From assembly GCA_003151275.1 (NCBI GenBank), contig PLXC01000188.1:16743-80742 (forward strand): DNA of 64,000 bases, written 5' to 3'. Under the pieces are notes generated by a model. The model was not told the DNA's origin. It saw only the letters and a program-made list of their open reading frames with translations, and did not search any database. The position numbers and the translations under genes are program-made. Shown piece by piece: positions 1 through 9,444 of this stretch. Source of the DNA: Candidatus Melainabacteria bacterium. GTDB lineage: Bacteria; Cyanobacteriota; Vampirovibrionia; Obscuribacterales; Obscuribacteraceae. The stretch's first letter is position 1, and every line of letters starts with the position of its first letter.

Positions 1-77
1 TTTCAGGGGTTCTTTGATCAATCGGAGACCTTGATGGCTTCGATCTTTCAGCGCATTTTGATCATTTCAGCACCAAT

Positions 78-764
78 TCAACGATGTTGCTGGATTAACT
101 CAGCAAGCGATTCTTCGCTTCGCGGCGGACTGGCGTTGTAGATTGCGTTGCCGCTGGCATCGAGCATGATCATGCGTGGAATACTCTGTACCGAGTATTT
201 GCTGGCCAGGTCTTTATTTTCGTCAAGGTTCACTTTCTCGAAAGTGACATCTCTAAATTTTGTGGTGATTGCGTCAAACACGGGCGCAAATGTTTTACAG
301 GCCCCTCACCAGTCGGCATAAAATTCGATAATCTTTTTGACCTTAGCACTGGCAACCACCGGTGGTCTGCTTGTGGCGGCAGCGGCAGGATCTGATGAAG
401 CTGTCGACACAGAACTCGAACTCGAACCAGCACTTGATCGGGCTTTGGACAGTTGATCGAACCCTGACTGTGCCATGCCTTTCAAGCGCGCGTCGCCATT
501 TTGCGCCACCCAGAGATACTCCGTTTTTGCTCCCTCAAGCTGCCCCATCGCTTGTTTGCACAATGCCAGGTAATAGTGCACCATCGCATTGTTTGGATAA
601 GCTTGCTTGTACGATTCCAGTTCAGTGCTCGCCTGGCCGTATTTGCCTGCTGAGTAATGCGCAACTGCTTCCTGAAAGCTGACTGGTGCGGCAAATGTTA
701 TCTGTGTCGAAACAAACCCAGCTGCTCCAAGCAACAGAATGGACGTCGTCATTCTTTTTTCCAC
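78..764 (-). CDS. Secreted TPR-thioredoxin protein with in-frame UGA at the catalytic Cys (candidate selenoprotein)
   Basis: Read through one TGA (306-308), this is a 228-residue protein. A signal peptide ends near TFAA, a TPR-like helical region follows (about residues 30-110), then a Ser/Ala-rich linker and a C-terminal thioredoxin domain. The domain has the EFYADW strand, then TGA, then G-A-C-K, and later the cis-Pro loop S-I-P-R. The TGA therefore replaces the first Cys of the WCxxC motif (residue 153), while the second Cys (156) is intact. Reading frame and homology continue unbroken past the TGA to a TAA-type end at 78. The start is a GTG (762-764) with AGGAGG eight bases upstream. Either UGA encodes selenocysteine or this is a recent nonsense mutation or sequencing error. 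The thioredoxin identity is firm; the recoding is inference. Confidence 0.7.
306..308 (-). other. In-frame TGA, candidate selenocysteine codon
   Basis: TGA sits between TGG (W) and GGG-GCC-TGT (G-A-C) in the thioredoxin active site. About 17 bases downstream a weak hairpin can form, TTGCG pairing with CGCAA around an 11-base loop, in the position expected of a bacterial SECIS. The loop does not start with the usual G, so the structural support is poor. Confidence 0.45.
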
Positions 765-967
765 AAGCAAGCCCTCCTGAGAGTTCCAAATATATCGCAG
801 TTTGATTGTTAGTGATGTTTTTGTCTGTCGCCTTTTTTTGGACGCTGTTGCACTCTGCTCAGGGTGGAATGGGTTAAGCCTCTGATTTCCATCAAATTTT
901 CGTCATTTCGCTCATTGGATAAGCCATAAATCTATTCCTTTGTCATCTGGGTAAAAGGAAGGAGAGA

Positions 968-2446
968 GTGCAGTTTGAACGCGTGCGACGCGGTGCGATG
1001 AGGGAACCGATCTTGGCGGATCTTCAGTTAGCGATTAGCTATAAACCCAGACTGTTGCAGCCGTTCTATTCGATTGCACACATCTTGAAATGGCTATTGG
1101 TGATCATTGTGCCGGCTGTTTGGATGCTGGCTGCTCTGGCATTTATGTTATTACCGATATTCAAAGTTTCTTTGTATGGTCAAGCCGGTTGGAGCGCTGT
1201 CTTGATTAGTATTGCCTATTGCATCGCTGTGGGATGTCTTGCCCTGGTCACCTGGCCGTTTAGAGACTGCTACATAAAAGTGTCCAAAGACGGTTTAGTC
1301 TTGCCATTCCTCGCCGCACGAGTGCGGCTTATGAAGGCTAGCCATATGTGGTCCGAATTTACCTCAGCTTCAATTTCGCATAGTGGTGACGAGGCAGCAA
1401 AGCTGCTGCTGGGATTCGATACGGGGCGCAAAGTTGTTCTTGATACTAGTGGATTTGAAAGTTCTGAACTGGAACAACTGTTGCTCGGCATCGAGCTCTG
1501 GGGAACCAGCGTTCTACGCAGTCCCGACTTAATTGACTATCAATCGAATTTGCAAAACGAAACCAAAGGTCTGGAGTTGAATTACACGCGGATGTGGGAA
1601 GAAGAGCTAAGTCGGCGCTTCAAAGCGACTTCGTTTTTGCCTCTCGATCCAAATCACTCATTGCAAAAGGGCAAGCTGACAGTGCTCAAGCAATTGGCAT
1701 TTGGCGGGCTCAGCGCTATCTATCTGGCTCAAAGAAATGGCAGCGAGCTGTTCGTCCTAAAAGAAGCCGTGGTACCTGCAGACGCGAATCCAGAGATGCG
1801 CCGTTTGGCAGAAAAACATCTCTCACGAGAAGCAACAATATTGTCCGGTTTATCTCATTCGAACATAGCTAAAGTCGTTGATTATTTTGTCGAAGATGGG
1901 CGTAATTATTTGCTTCTTGAATATATAAATGGTCAAGATTTACGTCAGTTTGTCAGACAGAACGGATTGCAGCCGGCCAATACAGTCATTGCATGGGCTC
2001 TGCAAATTGCTGATGCCTTGCGGTTTTTGCACTCTCAAGATCCCCCGGTGATTCACCGAGATGTCAGTCCTGACAATATAGTTTTGAACAACACCGGCTC
2101 AGTTGTGCTGATCGACTTTGGTGCCTCCAATGAGTTTATCGGCACTGCCACCGGTACCTTGATCGGTAAGCAAGCATACATGGCACCCGAGCAATTAAGA
2201 GGCAAGGCCACGACTCGGAGTGACATTTACGCGTTCGGTGCCTGCTTGTTTTTCCTTTTGACTGGTCGAGATCCCATGCCCCTTTCGGCATGTCATCCCG
2301 CAGCAGTGTTGCCGGACATTTCCCGGCGGTTGGATTTGCTGATTGCTAACATGACGGAGCCCGAGCAAGAGGCTCGTCTTGCAGATTTTACAGAGGTGAT
2401 CGTGCAATTGAGCCAAATAGCCGATGAGATGGTAGCGCCACCATAG
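968..2446 (+). CDS. Membrane-anchored Ser/Thr protein kinase
   Basis: A 492-residue protein with two hydrophobic segments near residues 40-95, a cytoplasmic region of unknown fold, and a C-terminal eukaryotic-like kinase domain from about residue 230. The glycine loop is FGGLSAIYLA, followed by the ATP-binding lysine in VLKEA, the catalytic loop HRDVSPDN (H363-R364-D365), the metal-binding DFG in LIDFGASN, and an APE-type motif MAPEQ. All catalytic residues are present, so it should be active. It starts at GTG 968 just after a purine-rich GGAAGGAGAG. It is followed 20 bases later by a membrane TPR protein and a second kinase of the same architecture, suggesting one operon and a joint signalling role. 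The substrate is unknown. Confidence 0.85.
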   Translation: MQFERVRRGAMREPILADLQLAISYKPRLLQPFYSIAHILKWLLVIIVPAVWMLAALAFMLLPIFKVSLYGQAGWSAVLISIAYCIAVGCLALVTWPFRDCYIKVSKDGLVLPFLAARVRLMKASHMWSEFTSASISHSGDEAAKLLLGFDTGRKVVLDTSGFESSELEQLLLGIELWGTSVLRSPDLIDYQSNLQNETKGLELNYTRMWEEELSRRFKATSFLPLDPNHSLQKGKLTVLKQLAFGGLSAIYLAQRNGSELFVLKEAVVPADANPEMRRLAEKHLSREATILSGLSHSNIAKVVDYFVEDGRNYLLLEYINGQDLRQFVRQNGLQPANTVIAWALQIADALRFLHSQDPPVIHRDVSPDNIVLNNTGSVVLIDFGASNEFIGTATGTLIGKQAYMAPEQLRGKATTRSDIYAFGACLFFLLTGRDPMPLSACHPAAVLPDISRRLDLLIANMTEPEQEARLADFTEVIVQLSQIADEMVAPP

Positions 2447-2466
2447 GTGATGGCAAAGGATTGGCA

Positions 2467-4095
2467 GTGGAAAAGAAGGCTGAAAAGCAAAACGATTTTA
2501 TACTGAAGCCAGAAAGCGACGAAGCTGCCGAGTCTGGGGAGGTCCTGCCCGAGCTTGTTTCCGGCCCAGATCTAGACGTGTCTCCAACCCTGGAGGCGTT
2601 CGGAGCTCCTCAGCCCAGTGAGCTAACGGCGTCCGCAACTGATCCGCCAATCGATCTGTCGGCGGAGTCTCAAAGTCATTCGCCAAATCCATCGTCACCC
2701 GATCTCGTAATCGAGCCACAAGATGCAAGCGACACGCCCATAGAAACAGGCAGGTTAACCGGTGTCGGCAGGGCAAAGAAAACGGCAAAACCAACATTTT
2801 TCCGTCAAAATGTGCTGCCGTTGGTGCTAGTCATCTTGGTCTTGGTGGTCGTTTTAATTCCGCTTAAAAATGCCTTTGTTTGGTACAAAGAAGCACCGCG
2901 AACTTTCTTTTCCGGAGGAGTGTCATTTGTGCCTGCCATCTTCACGGCTTGGGTAGGGGATGCTGACGCCGCCTACGCTCTACAGCTGGGAGCGACCGCG
3001 ATGATAGAAAGCGACCCAAAGCTGCACGGTGAGAAGAGTCAGTTTCGAAAAATCACATTGAAGAACGCTGAGCAGTTCGTACAGCAAACTGGTGCTCCCC
3101 AATCTCTGACCAGGTTAGCTGCTAGCCTTGCCTACACAAGCGAGGGCCGGCCGAAAGAAGCTTCCGCCGTAATTCGAGGCGTGGCCGAGAACGCCAGCAA
3201 CCCTTTAATTAAGGCGTATGACGCGCTTCTTCTTGCGGGCAGTGGAGATATGAAAGCTGCGCTCAGCGAAATCGATCAAGGTCTAGCTATTGATAAAAAA
3301 GGTGAAACGTACTTTGGTTATGGCAACGGCTTTCTCCTCTGGTGGGAAAAGGCGCAAATTCTACAAGCAATAGGGAAACCGGCAGAAGCGCTCGCTTTCT
3401 TGAATTCATCGGAATGCCTCGCTTCCACGCAAAAGGGCTTGATGAATTCAAGCGACTTATTGATTTCTAAATCATCAGCGCTTCTGCAACTCGGCGAGCC
3501 AGATCAAGCAATCGCATTGAATGAAGGAATCCCGGCTCCGAATCACATCACGTTGTTTCTTGCGTATTTGCTTAAAAATGACTATGAAAGGGCCTTTCAC
3601 GAAGCCCACGAAATAAGCGGAACACCAAATTTCGCTCTATCCAGATATTACAGTCAGAAAGGACAACTTGCCGAGGCGCTGGACTATGCCGAAAAGGCGG
3701 AACAGAAATCTCGCAATTTAATCACGCTGGAGCAGCATGTGCATGTGCTCAATCAACTTGGACGATGGAAAGAGTCGTTGTCGATTAGCCAGGATCCGTC
3801 GACTTTTGCTAATCTAATGAATTTGACCGCTTCTGGAATCCAGTGTCAGTACGAACTACACGCCCTGCGCGCCGAAGCCTTCGCCAATCTTGGTCAGTCT
3901 GCCACTGCGTTTGTGGAGGCGAAGATGGCACTGGACATCAATCCTGAATGCCGTAAGGCGTTGGAAGCGGCTCGACTGGCAAGTGCGAACCTAAAGGATT
4001 TTGCTAAAGTCGCGTTTTACGATGATCAGATTAGGCGTCTCACAACCCCGATTAACTACCGCCCCCTGTTTTTTATAGGTGCATCTGGAGAATGA
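2467..4095 (+). CDS. Membrane protein with C-terminal TPR-like repeats
   Basis: The N-terminal ~110 residues are acidic and Pro/Ser-rich and likely disordered and cytoplasmic. One transmembrane segment follows (about residues 115-135, rich in L/V), then some 400 residues of helical repeats resembling TPRs, with typical runs such as KAYDALLLAGSGD. It lies between two kinases and overlaps the second by four bases (ATGA), so the three are probably co-transcribed. The acidic Ser-rich tail is a plausible kinase substrate, but this is inference. The start is taken as GTG 2467, six bases after AAAGGA; a TTG at 2461 is possible but abuts that site. Confidence 0.7.
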   Translation: MEKKAEKQNDFILKPESDEAAESGEVLPELVSGPDLDVSPTLEAFGAPQPSELTASATDPPIDLSAESQSHSPNPSSPDLVIEPQDASDTPIETGRLTGVGRAKKTAKPTFFRQNVLPLVLVILVLVVVLIPLKNAFVWYKEAPRTFFSGGVSFVPAIFTAWVGDADAAYALQLGATAMIESDPKLHGEKSQFRKITLKNAEQFVQQTGAPQSLTRLAASLAYTSEGRPKEASAVIRGVAENASNPLIKAYDALLLAGSGDMKAALSEIDQGLAIDKKGETYFGYGNGFLLWWEKAQILQAIGKPAEALAFLNSSECLASTQKGLMNSSDLLISKSSALLQLGEPDQAIALNEGIPAPNHITLFLAYLLKNDYERAFHEAHEISGTPNFALSRYYSQKGQLAEALDYAEKAEQKSRNLITLEQHVHVLNQLGRWKESLSISQDPSTFANLMNLTASGIQCQYELHALRAEAFANLGQSATAFVEAKMALDINPECRKALEAARLASANLKDFAKVAFYDDQIRRLTTPINYRPLFFIGASGE

Positions 4096-6425
4096 CAATA
4101 GATGAAGGGACCGTTGAGGCGAAACTAGGACACCAGGGCGAAAAAACACGCTTGGAGGTTAAGCAGGCGGGCGCCGCCAAGAAGGATCTAGTGCCACTCC
4201 CTGCAGTGCTTGAAGCCGCCGGGCAACCTAAAGAGGAGGGCGCGCGCGTCCAGCTGCAGAAGCACCAACTGCCTCAAGCGCTTAATAGCGCACAGAAATT
4301 TGCCGATATCATGATTGTTAGTTTCGCTGGCGCCTTAGTGAGCTTCGGCGTTGTCTTCGTCACCTGCGCCTTGCTGCCAACGCTTCACCCATTGGGGCTG
4401 ATCGCGCTTTTAGACATCAGCGTCATGGCCGGGCTCAGTGGTTGTGCAATCTATCTTATTTGTGCTCTTTGTCCGATCTGGTTGGCTGTTTGCATGTTGT
4501 TATTGCAAGCTCTTTCTGGCGTCTTTTGTGGGCAGGTAATTATTGCCGCGCTTTGTTCGATGTTTTTGATCGATCCACAAACACTTGGACCGGTTGGCGT
4601 TCTATTGTCCTTGCTCTATACGTTCGTCTTCGCTGTTGCGCCAGCTTTTGCTTTGCCTTTTTACACTGCTGCTTTCGAAAGTTCACCTTTGCGCAGAACA
4701 CTGGGCGCTCTATTTTCTGAGTATTTGGTGGCGGACCTCAGAGGAAAAAAATTGTCCTTCCGGCGTGCTTGGATGAAGGCTGTTCTTGAGGGATTTGAAT
4801 CCCTTCTTTATCCAATCTCGGTGGCGATGGGTAATAACTATCGCGATCGAAGAGCTTGGCTAGAGCAAGCAACTGGCACGATGCATGTGCGCAGACCGGA
4901 GAAACTCGAGGAAGAGATCAGTAAGTCAAAAGAAAAAGTGATGGTGCGCTATCGCGCTTTTCAGGAGTTAGAAGGTGTGCTCGGGCAGGACACTGAACAT
5001 GTTCCTAAAGTAATGCGAAAAGAAGATCTTTCATTTAAGAGGGCTTACCACGCCGTTTGGGCACTATCCATGGTGACGTTAGCAGTGTCGTTGCCTGTGG
5101 CTTTGCTGGCACCAATGGCTTGCCTGCGTCTTATCCTGCTCAATGGTCGATTTCAAACGTCTTGGACACCAGCTTCATATGGCGCCGGACCTATGTTTGA
5201 TGGCTGGCCTCAGATTTGCTTCTATCTTATGGCGGCGCTGTTTCTGTATTTTCTTCTCGCTATCTGCAGACCTACTCATATCCAACTGACCAAGGAGGGG
5301 ATCAGGTTCATTTTTAAGACGATGCCAGTTTTCATGCAAGATCAAATTTGTCCCTGGAGCAAGATCAAACAAGTCACTCTAGAGCAAGTGCCGGGTAAAG
5401 CTTCTGTAGCTGATCACAGGCTCGTCTTTGGTCTGGTCGACGGAAAGAAAATGCGCTTGCGCCTTGGCAGCATCAGCTCTGTGGTCGGTAAAGAAGAGAT
5501 ACTCAAAGCTGTTGAAAGGTGGGCTCCTAGCGTACCTCGCTCATCAGAGGTGATCACTGCACTGCAGCCTCCGTGCGATTTCAGCTATACGGAACTGTGG
5601 ATGGAAGCCCTTAGCGCACCACCAAAGCGCGAGAAGTTGAAGCCTTTAATCGATGGTGCAATGTTACGTGAGCAGCAGTTCACCGTTCTCAATATGTTAG
5701 GCGTCGGTGGTCAGGGAACGGCTTATTTGGCAGAGGATGCCGTGTCTGCTCAAGCAGTGGTGCTTAAGGAATTTGTTTTACCAGTTTACGTCGACGTCAG
5801 CGCCAGGCGGCGCGCGCTCGAAACTTTTGAGAAGGAAGCCCGACTCTTGAAGGAGCTATCGCATCCAAACGTTGTCAAGCTGGTTGACTATTTTATCGAA
5901 GATCACAGAGCTTACTTGGTCCTTGAACACATCGACGGGGAGTCACTGCGTACCTTGGTGAATCGGTCCGGCAGACTGACTGAAGATAAAGTGAGGGAGC
6001 TGGCTATCCAAATGTGTGAGATTTTGCAGTATCTGCATGCTCAGTCACCGCCAGTGGTGCATCGAGACTTTACTCCGGACAATTTGATTCTCCGTAAAGA
6101 TGGCACGCTAAAGCTGATTGACTTCAACGTCGCCCAGCAGAGTGATTCAAGCGCTGTGAGCTCAGTGGTCGGGAAGCCCAATTATCTTCCACCGGAGCAA
6201 TTCCGCGGCACGCCAACGACCCAAAGCGACATTTATGCATTGGGAGCGTGCTTGCAATTTCTTTTGATCGGCGAAAATCCTGTAGCGATACTTAGTTCTA
6301 ATCCAAGTTTGACTCGCTCGGATGTCTCGGAAGCGCTTTCGGCAATTGTGCAAAAGGCCACTGAACCAGAACTGGAGAACCGGTTCTCTACTGCTTCAGA
6401 GATTCTACTTGAATTAAAAGACTGA
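4092..6425 (+). CDS. Multi-pass membrane Ser/Thr protein kinase
   Basis: A 777-residue protein. Residues 75-200 hold several hydrophobic segments and two more lie near 320-400; a cytoplasmic region and then a C-terminal kinase domain (from about 530) follow. Visible motifs are the glycine loop GVGGQGTAYLA, the lysine in VVLKEFV, the catalytic loop HRDFTPDN (H657-R658-D659), and D-F-N at 677-679 instead of DFG. The aspartate that binds metal is kept, so activity is plausible. The layout copies the kinase at 968-2446, indicating a duplicated pair. The start overlaps the preceding stop as ATGA. Its last 38 bases overlap the 3' end of the convergent phosphatase gene. Confidence 0.82.
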   Translation: MTIDEGTVEAKLGHQGEKTRLEVKQAGAAKKDLVPLPAVLEAAGQPKEEGARVQLQKHQLPQALNSAQKFADIMIVSFAGALVSFGVVFVTCALLPTLHPLGLIALLDISVMAGLSGCAIYLICALCPIWLAVCMLLLQALSGVFCGQVIIAALCSMFLIDPQTLGPVGVLLSLLYTFVFAVAPAFALPFYTAAFESSPLRRTLGALFSEYLVADLRGKKLSFRRAWMKAVLEGFESLLYPISVAMGNNYRDRRAWLEQATGTMHVRRPEKLEEEISKSKEKVMVRYRAFQELEGVLGQDTEHVPKVMRKEDLSFKRAYHAVWALSMVTLAVSLPVALLAPMACLRLILLNGRFQTSWTPASYGAGPMFDGWPQICFYLMAALFLYFLLAICRPTHIQLTKEGIRFIFKTMPVFMQDQICPWSKIKQVTLEQVPGKASVADHRLVFGLVDGKKMRLRLGSISSVVGKEEILKAVERWAPSVPRSSEVITALQPPCDFSYTELWMEALSAPPKREKLKPLIDGAMLREQQFTVLNMLGVGGQGTAYLAEDAVSAQAVVLKEFVLPVYVDVSARRRALETFEKEARLLKELSHPNVVKLVDYFIEDHRAYLVLEHIDGESLRTLVNRSGRLTEDKVRELAIQMCEILQYLHAQSPPVVHRDFTPDNLILRKDGTLKLIDFNVAQQSDSSAVSSVVGKPNYLPPEQFRGTPTTQSDIYALGACLQFLLIGENPVAILSSNPSLTRSDVSEALSAIVQKATEPELENRFSTASEILLELKD

Positions 6426-7212
6426 TTAGTTTCGCCACGTCGGTGGTGTCCGCTAGTTGGAACTTGGAACACGTGTTGCCGCCAGCAGAGCCAATACGCA
6501 CACTAACACCACCTTGAGCATTTACCCAAGCAAACGCTGGTTCATCTGGCGGAGAATCGCCGACAAATACATAGGCGCGTTCACCGTCCTGTGGAACAAG
6601 TTCGTTAATAGCGGCTAAGGCGCGCCCTTTATCCCAACTGACGTCCGGAAGAAACTCGTAGCTGGTTGGCAGGGCGCGCAATTTGAGTTCGGGAAATTGT
6701 TTGGACACCGCGGCTACATGCTGATGAACGGCTTCTCTTGCTTCAACGGCAACGGTGTGCCAATGAACACACAAAGAGTATCCATGATCCTCGAGGATGG
6801 CGTTGATCTCTGGGCGAGCTAGCGATGCCAATTTATCTCTTGCGTCTTTTAAGGATCGTGTGCTACTGGCAGCCATATCGTTGACTGTTGGATTTTCGCC
6901 TGGCAGCGCGATTTCGAGCCCATAGTTACCTGCGAGAAAGAGGCGATGATAGTCAAATTCACCACGCAACAGAGCAATACTGCGAGCACTGACTATCCCG
7001 GCAATTACCCTGGGGGCAATTGCCAGTGCGCGAAGACTCTCATGTACGGTTGGATTTAGGATTGCCTCTTCGGGGCGGTCAGCATAAGGGACCAACGTGC
7101 CATCCCTATCGAAGGCGATGAACAGCTCTTTGCCTCGTGATATTCGTTCGATGGAATTGACTACTTCGTGGATCAATGTTGCCTGTTCACTCAATCGTCC
7201 CTCGACTTGCAT
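6388..7212 (-). CDS. otsB: Trehalose-6-phosphate phosphatase-like HAD enzyme
   Basis: A 274-residue HAD-superfamily protein. Motif I is FDRDGTLV, with the nucleophile Asp and the general acid Asp; motif II is the Ser in IVSARS; the end holds FVGDSPPDEPAF, the metal-binding motif IV. Length and motif order match OtsB, which hydrolyses trehalose-6-phosphate to trehalose. The gene starts three bases after the stop of the debranching-enzyme gene, so the two are almost certainly one operon for storage-glucan and trehalose metabolism. OtsA is not in the window, so the exact sugar-phosphate substrate is not proven. Confidence 0.75.
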   Translation of the reverse strand: MQVEGRLSEQATLIHEVVNSIERISRGKELFIAFDRDGTLVPYADRPEEAILNPTVHESLRALAIAPRVIAGIVSARSIALLRGEFDYHRLFLAGNYGLEIALPGENPTVNDMAASSTRSLKDARDKLASLARPEINAILEDHGYSLCVHWHTVAVEAREAVHQHVAAVSKQFPELKLRALPTSYEFLPDVSWDKGRALAAINELVPQDGERAYVFVGDSPPDEPAFAWVNAQGGVSVRIGSAGGNTCSKFQLADTTDVAKLISLLIQVESLKQ

Positions 7213-7215
7213 AGG

Positions 7216-9444
7216 CTAGCTCTCGATGACAATGCGTACTTTACCGGACTTGTTTAGGACCTGACAAGCGCCTCGACCGTTATGATTGCTGAAACTGAGA
7301 CCAACAACGGCAGAGCCGACACGAAGTCCTTGGACCGTAAACTTGTCCATCCACTCAGGCAAACTAGGCTCGACAACTCGCAAAAGGTTGTTGCAAGCAT
7401 CTGGTTGGAAGTTGACGCACGTCTTCAATAACTGGAAGATCGCTCCGGCAGCCCACGCTTGAGGCGAGCAGGAAACTGGATAGTCGATTGGACGGTAGGC
7501 ACCATTGCGTTCGAATCCGCAAAACAATTCAGGCAATCTGAAGTCAGGCTGGAATTGAGCGGCCTCCAGAAGAGCCAACATAATCTTGTGCGCATCGGCT
7601 ATACGTCCGATTTTTCGCATACCCTCGGCGATGATAGCATTATCGTGCGGCCATATCGATCCATTGTGATAACTCATGGGATTGTAGGCAATTGTACTTT
7701 TGGAAAGAGTGCGAATGCCCCAACCCGACTGTAACTCATTGCTCATCAATCGATCGGCGACCGCATTGGCCTTCTCTTCATCAAGTATGCCTGTGAACAA
7801 ACAATGCCCTGGATTTGAAGATATAACGCTAACCTGTTTGTTGTCTCCATCGAGCGCAAGCGCTAGGAAATTCTCATCCTCCATCCAGAAATCGCGCTGG
7901 AAACGCTCTTTCAGGTCAGCTGCGGATTTCGTCAACTTCTCGGCTACTGGTCCATGTCCCAGCAAAGTAGCCATACGAGCCATTCCGACCCAGGCTGCGT
8001 ACAGATAGCCTTGCACTTCGCACAATGCGATAGGCGGGTTAGCGAGGATACCGCTTGTGTGCATGACTGAATCGCCTGAATCTTTCCAACCTTGATTCTC
8101 TAAGCCTTTTTCGCTTTCCCGTTTGTAAATCAAATAGCCGTTATCACCCAAAGTGTCATCGATCCACAGCAGTGCTGCCTTAGCCGCGGGCCACATCTTG
8201 GATGCAAACTCCAGGTCACCGGACCATTCTACATATTCACTCAAAACGTACAACCAGAGCTGAGTTGCGTCGATGGTGCCATAGTATGGGCTGTGAGGTA
8301 TTTGTTTTGTGCGTGCCATTTCGCCGATGCGCAGCTCGTGCATGATCCGCCCGGGAGCTTCCGCGCGGTACTCGTCTACCTCTTGGCCCTGATACGCCCC
8401 CAATACTTCGATGCATTCTCGCGCGACATCTGGAAGAAAAGGTAAGATTTGCCATGCTGTGATGGCACTGTCTCGGCCGAACAAAGCGCAATACCATGGG
8501 ATTCCTGCAGATAATCCGTATCCTCTTGGTGAGGGCTGGCGCAAGATGTATAAATCTCTGAAGGCGCGTTCGACAGCCATGTCAAAAAGTTGGTGCCCAG
8601 TGCGAATAACTGTTGATCGGTTGCACCACTCGCGATATCGTTCGTCTGCAACGCGGCGAGCATCGAGATAGCCGGTCTTTCTCACTTCGGGTGCCGGAGA
8701 CTGACCATCCCAGCGCGTTGAGACACATATTTGAATCTCGCGTGTTTGATGTACGGGCAAAGTCAATCTAAATGTTACTTCCCCTTCCGATGTAATTTCA
8801 TCTGGCTGTATTCCGTAAAACTCAATCACTGTTTCCAGGAGCGCGTCGTCTAATCCCCGATAGCCAAGAAAGAGGGTACGTCCATTTTTGCCAGGAACAG
8901 GCAACATCCGTTTGCCGCGTTCTTCAACGTTTAGTCCGCGCACTTCAAACATATCGGCAAAATCTGATCCGAAGAATAATTTGAATTCGATATCGAGCGG
9001 AGTGGCATGAAAGTTTTGAAGGATAAGCCGTTCCCATAACAAATCGCCCAGAACAACCTCACGTTGTATGGTGATCTTTTGTTGCGGTGTTTGGTCAGTG
9101 TGAGGATTCGTATAAAGGAATTGTCCAGCATAGCCTTCGTTTACGGAACTGGAGAGAAGGGATAGAGAAGCACCGTTCAGGGTCATGTCCCACTGACTGA
9201 TGTGCCTGGTGTCGTATCGGTAGTAACCGTATCCAAGCGTGTTGCAGCCCGGAATCAATGCACTTTGGTCCATAACGAGAAAGTGACTACCCTGTTTTAA
9301 GACCAAGCGCGGATGAGCAGCATCCGTCAATACAAACGGCATACCCTGGCACAGAGGACGAGTGTCGATTGTGTACTCGTCGGGGAATGCTATAGCGCTG
9401 ACTGCATCATCGGAAACGTCTGGAGAACTTGGTGTTTGGGTCAT
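7216..9444 (-). CDS. Glycogen debranching enzyme (amylo-alpha-1,6-glucosidase family)
   Basis: A 742-residue cytoplasmic protein. The N-terminal part (about 30-290) is the beta-sandwich domain typical of bacterial archaeal-type debranching enzymes, with a GYYRYDTRHIS segment. The C-terminal (alpha/alpha)6 barrel carries PWYCALFGRDSAI, the GRIMHELR segment and SPYYGTIDATQLW, all hallmarks of this family. It would hydrolyse alpha-1,6 branch points in glycogen or related glucans. It starts at ATG 9442-9444 and is followed directly by the OtsB-like gene. Composition matches the flanking host-like genes. Confidence 0.85.
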   Translation of the reverse strand: MTQTPSSPDVSDDAVSAIAFPDEYTIDTRPLCQGMPFVLTDAAHPRLVLKQGSHFLVMDQSALIPGCNTLGYGYYRYDTRHISQWDMTLNGASLSLLSSSVNEGYAGQFLYTNPHTDQTPQQKITIQREVVLGDLLWERLILQNFHATPLDIEFKLFFGSDFADMFEVRGLNVEERGKRMLPVPGKNGRTLFLGYRGLDDALLETVIEFYGIQPDEITSEGEVTFRLTLPVHQTREIQICVSTRWDGQSPAPEVRKTGYLDARRVADERYREWCNRSTVIRTGHQLFDMAVERAFRDLYILRQPSPRGYGLSAGIPWYCALFGRDSAITAWQILPFLPDVARECIEVLGAYQGQEVDEYRAEAPGRIMHELRIGEMARTKQIPHSPYYGTIDATQLWLYVLSEYVEWSGDLEFASKMWPAAKAALLWIDDTLGDNGYLIYKRESEKGLENQGWKDSGDSVMHTSGILANPPIALCEVQGYLYAAWVGMARMATLLGHGPVAEKLTKSAADLKERFQRDFWMEDENFLALALDGDNKQVSVISSNPGHCLFTGILDEEKANAVADRLMSNELQSGWGIRTLSKSTIAYNPMSYHNGSIWPHDNAIIAEGMRKIGRIADAHKIMLALLEAAQFQPDFRLPELFCGFERNGAYRPIDYPVSCSPQAWAAGAIFQLLKTCVNFQPDACNNLLRVVEPSLPEWMDKFTVQGLRVGSAVVGLSFSNHNGRGACQVLNKSGKVRIVIES

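Noticed and set aside
306..308. General TGA recoding (genetic code 4 or 25)
   Set aside because: Many genes here end normally at TGA and no other conserved gene contains an internal TGA.
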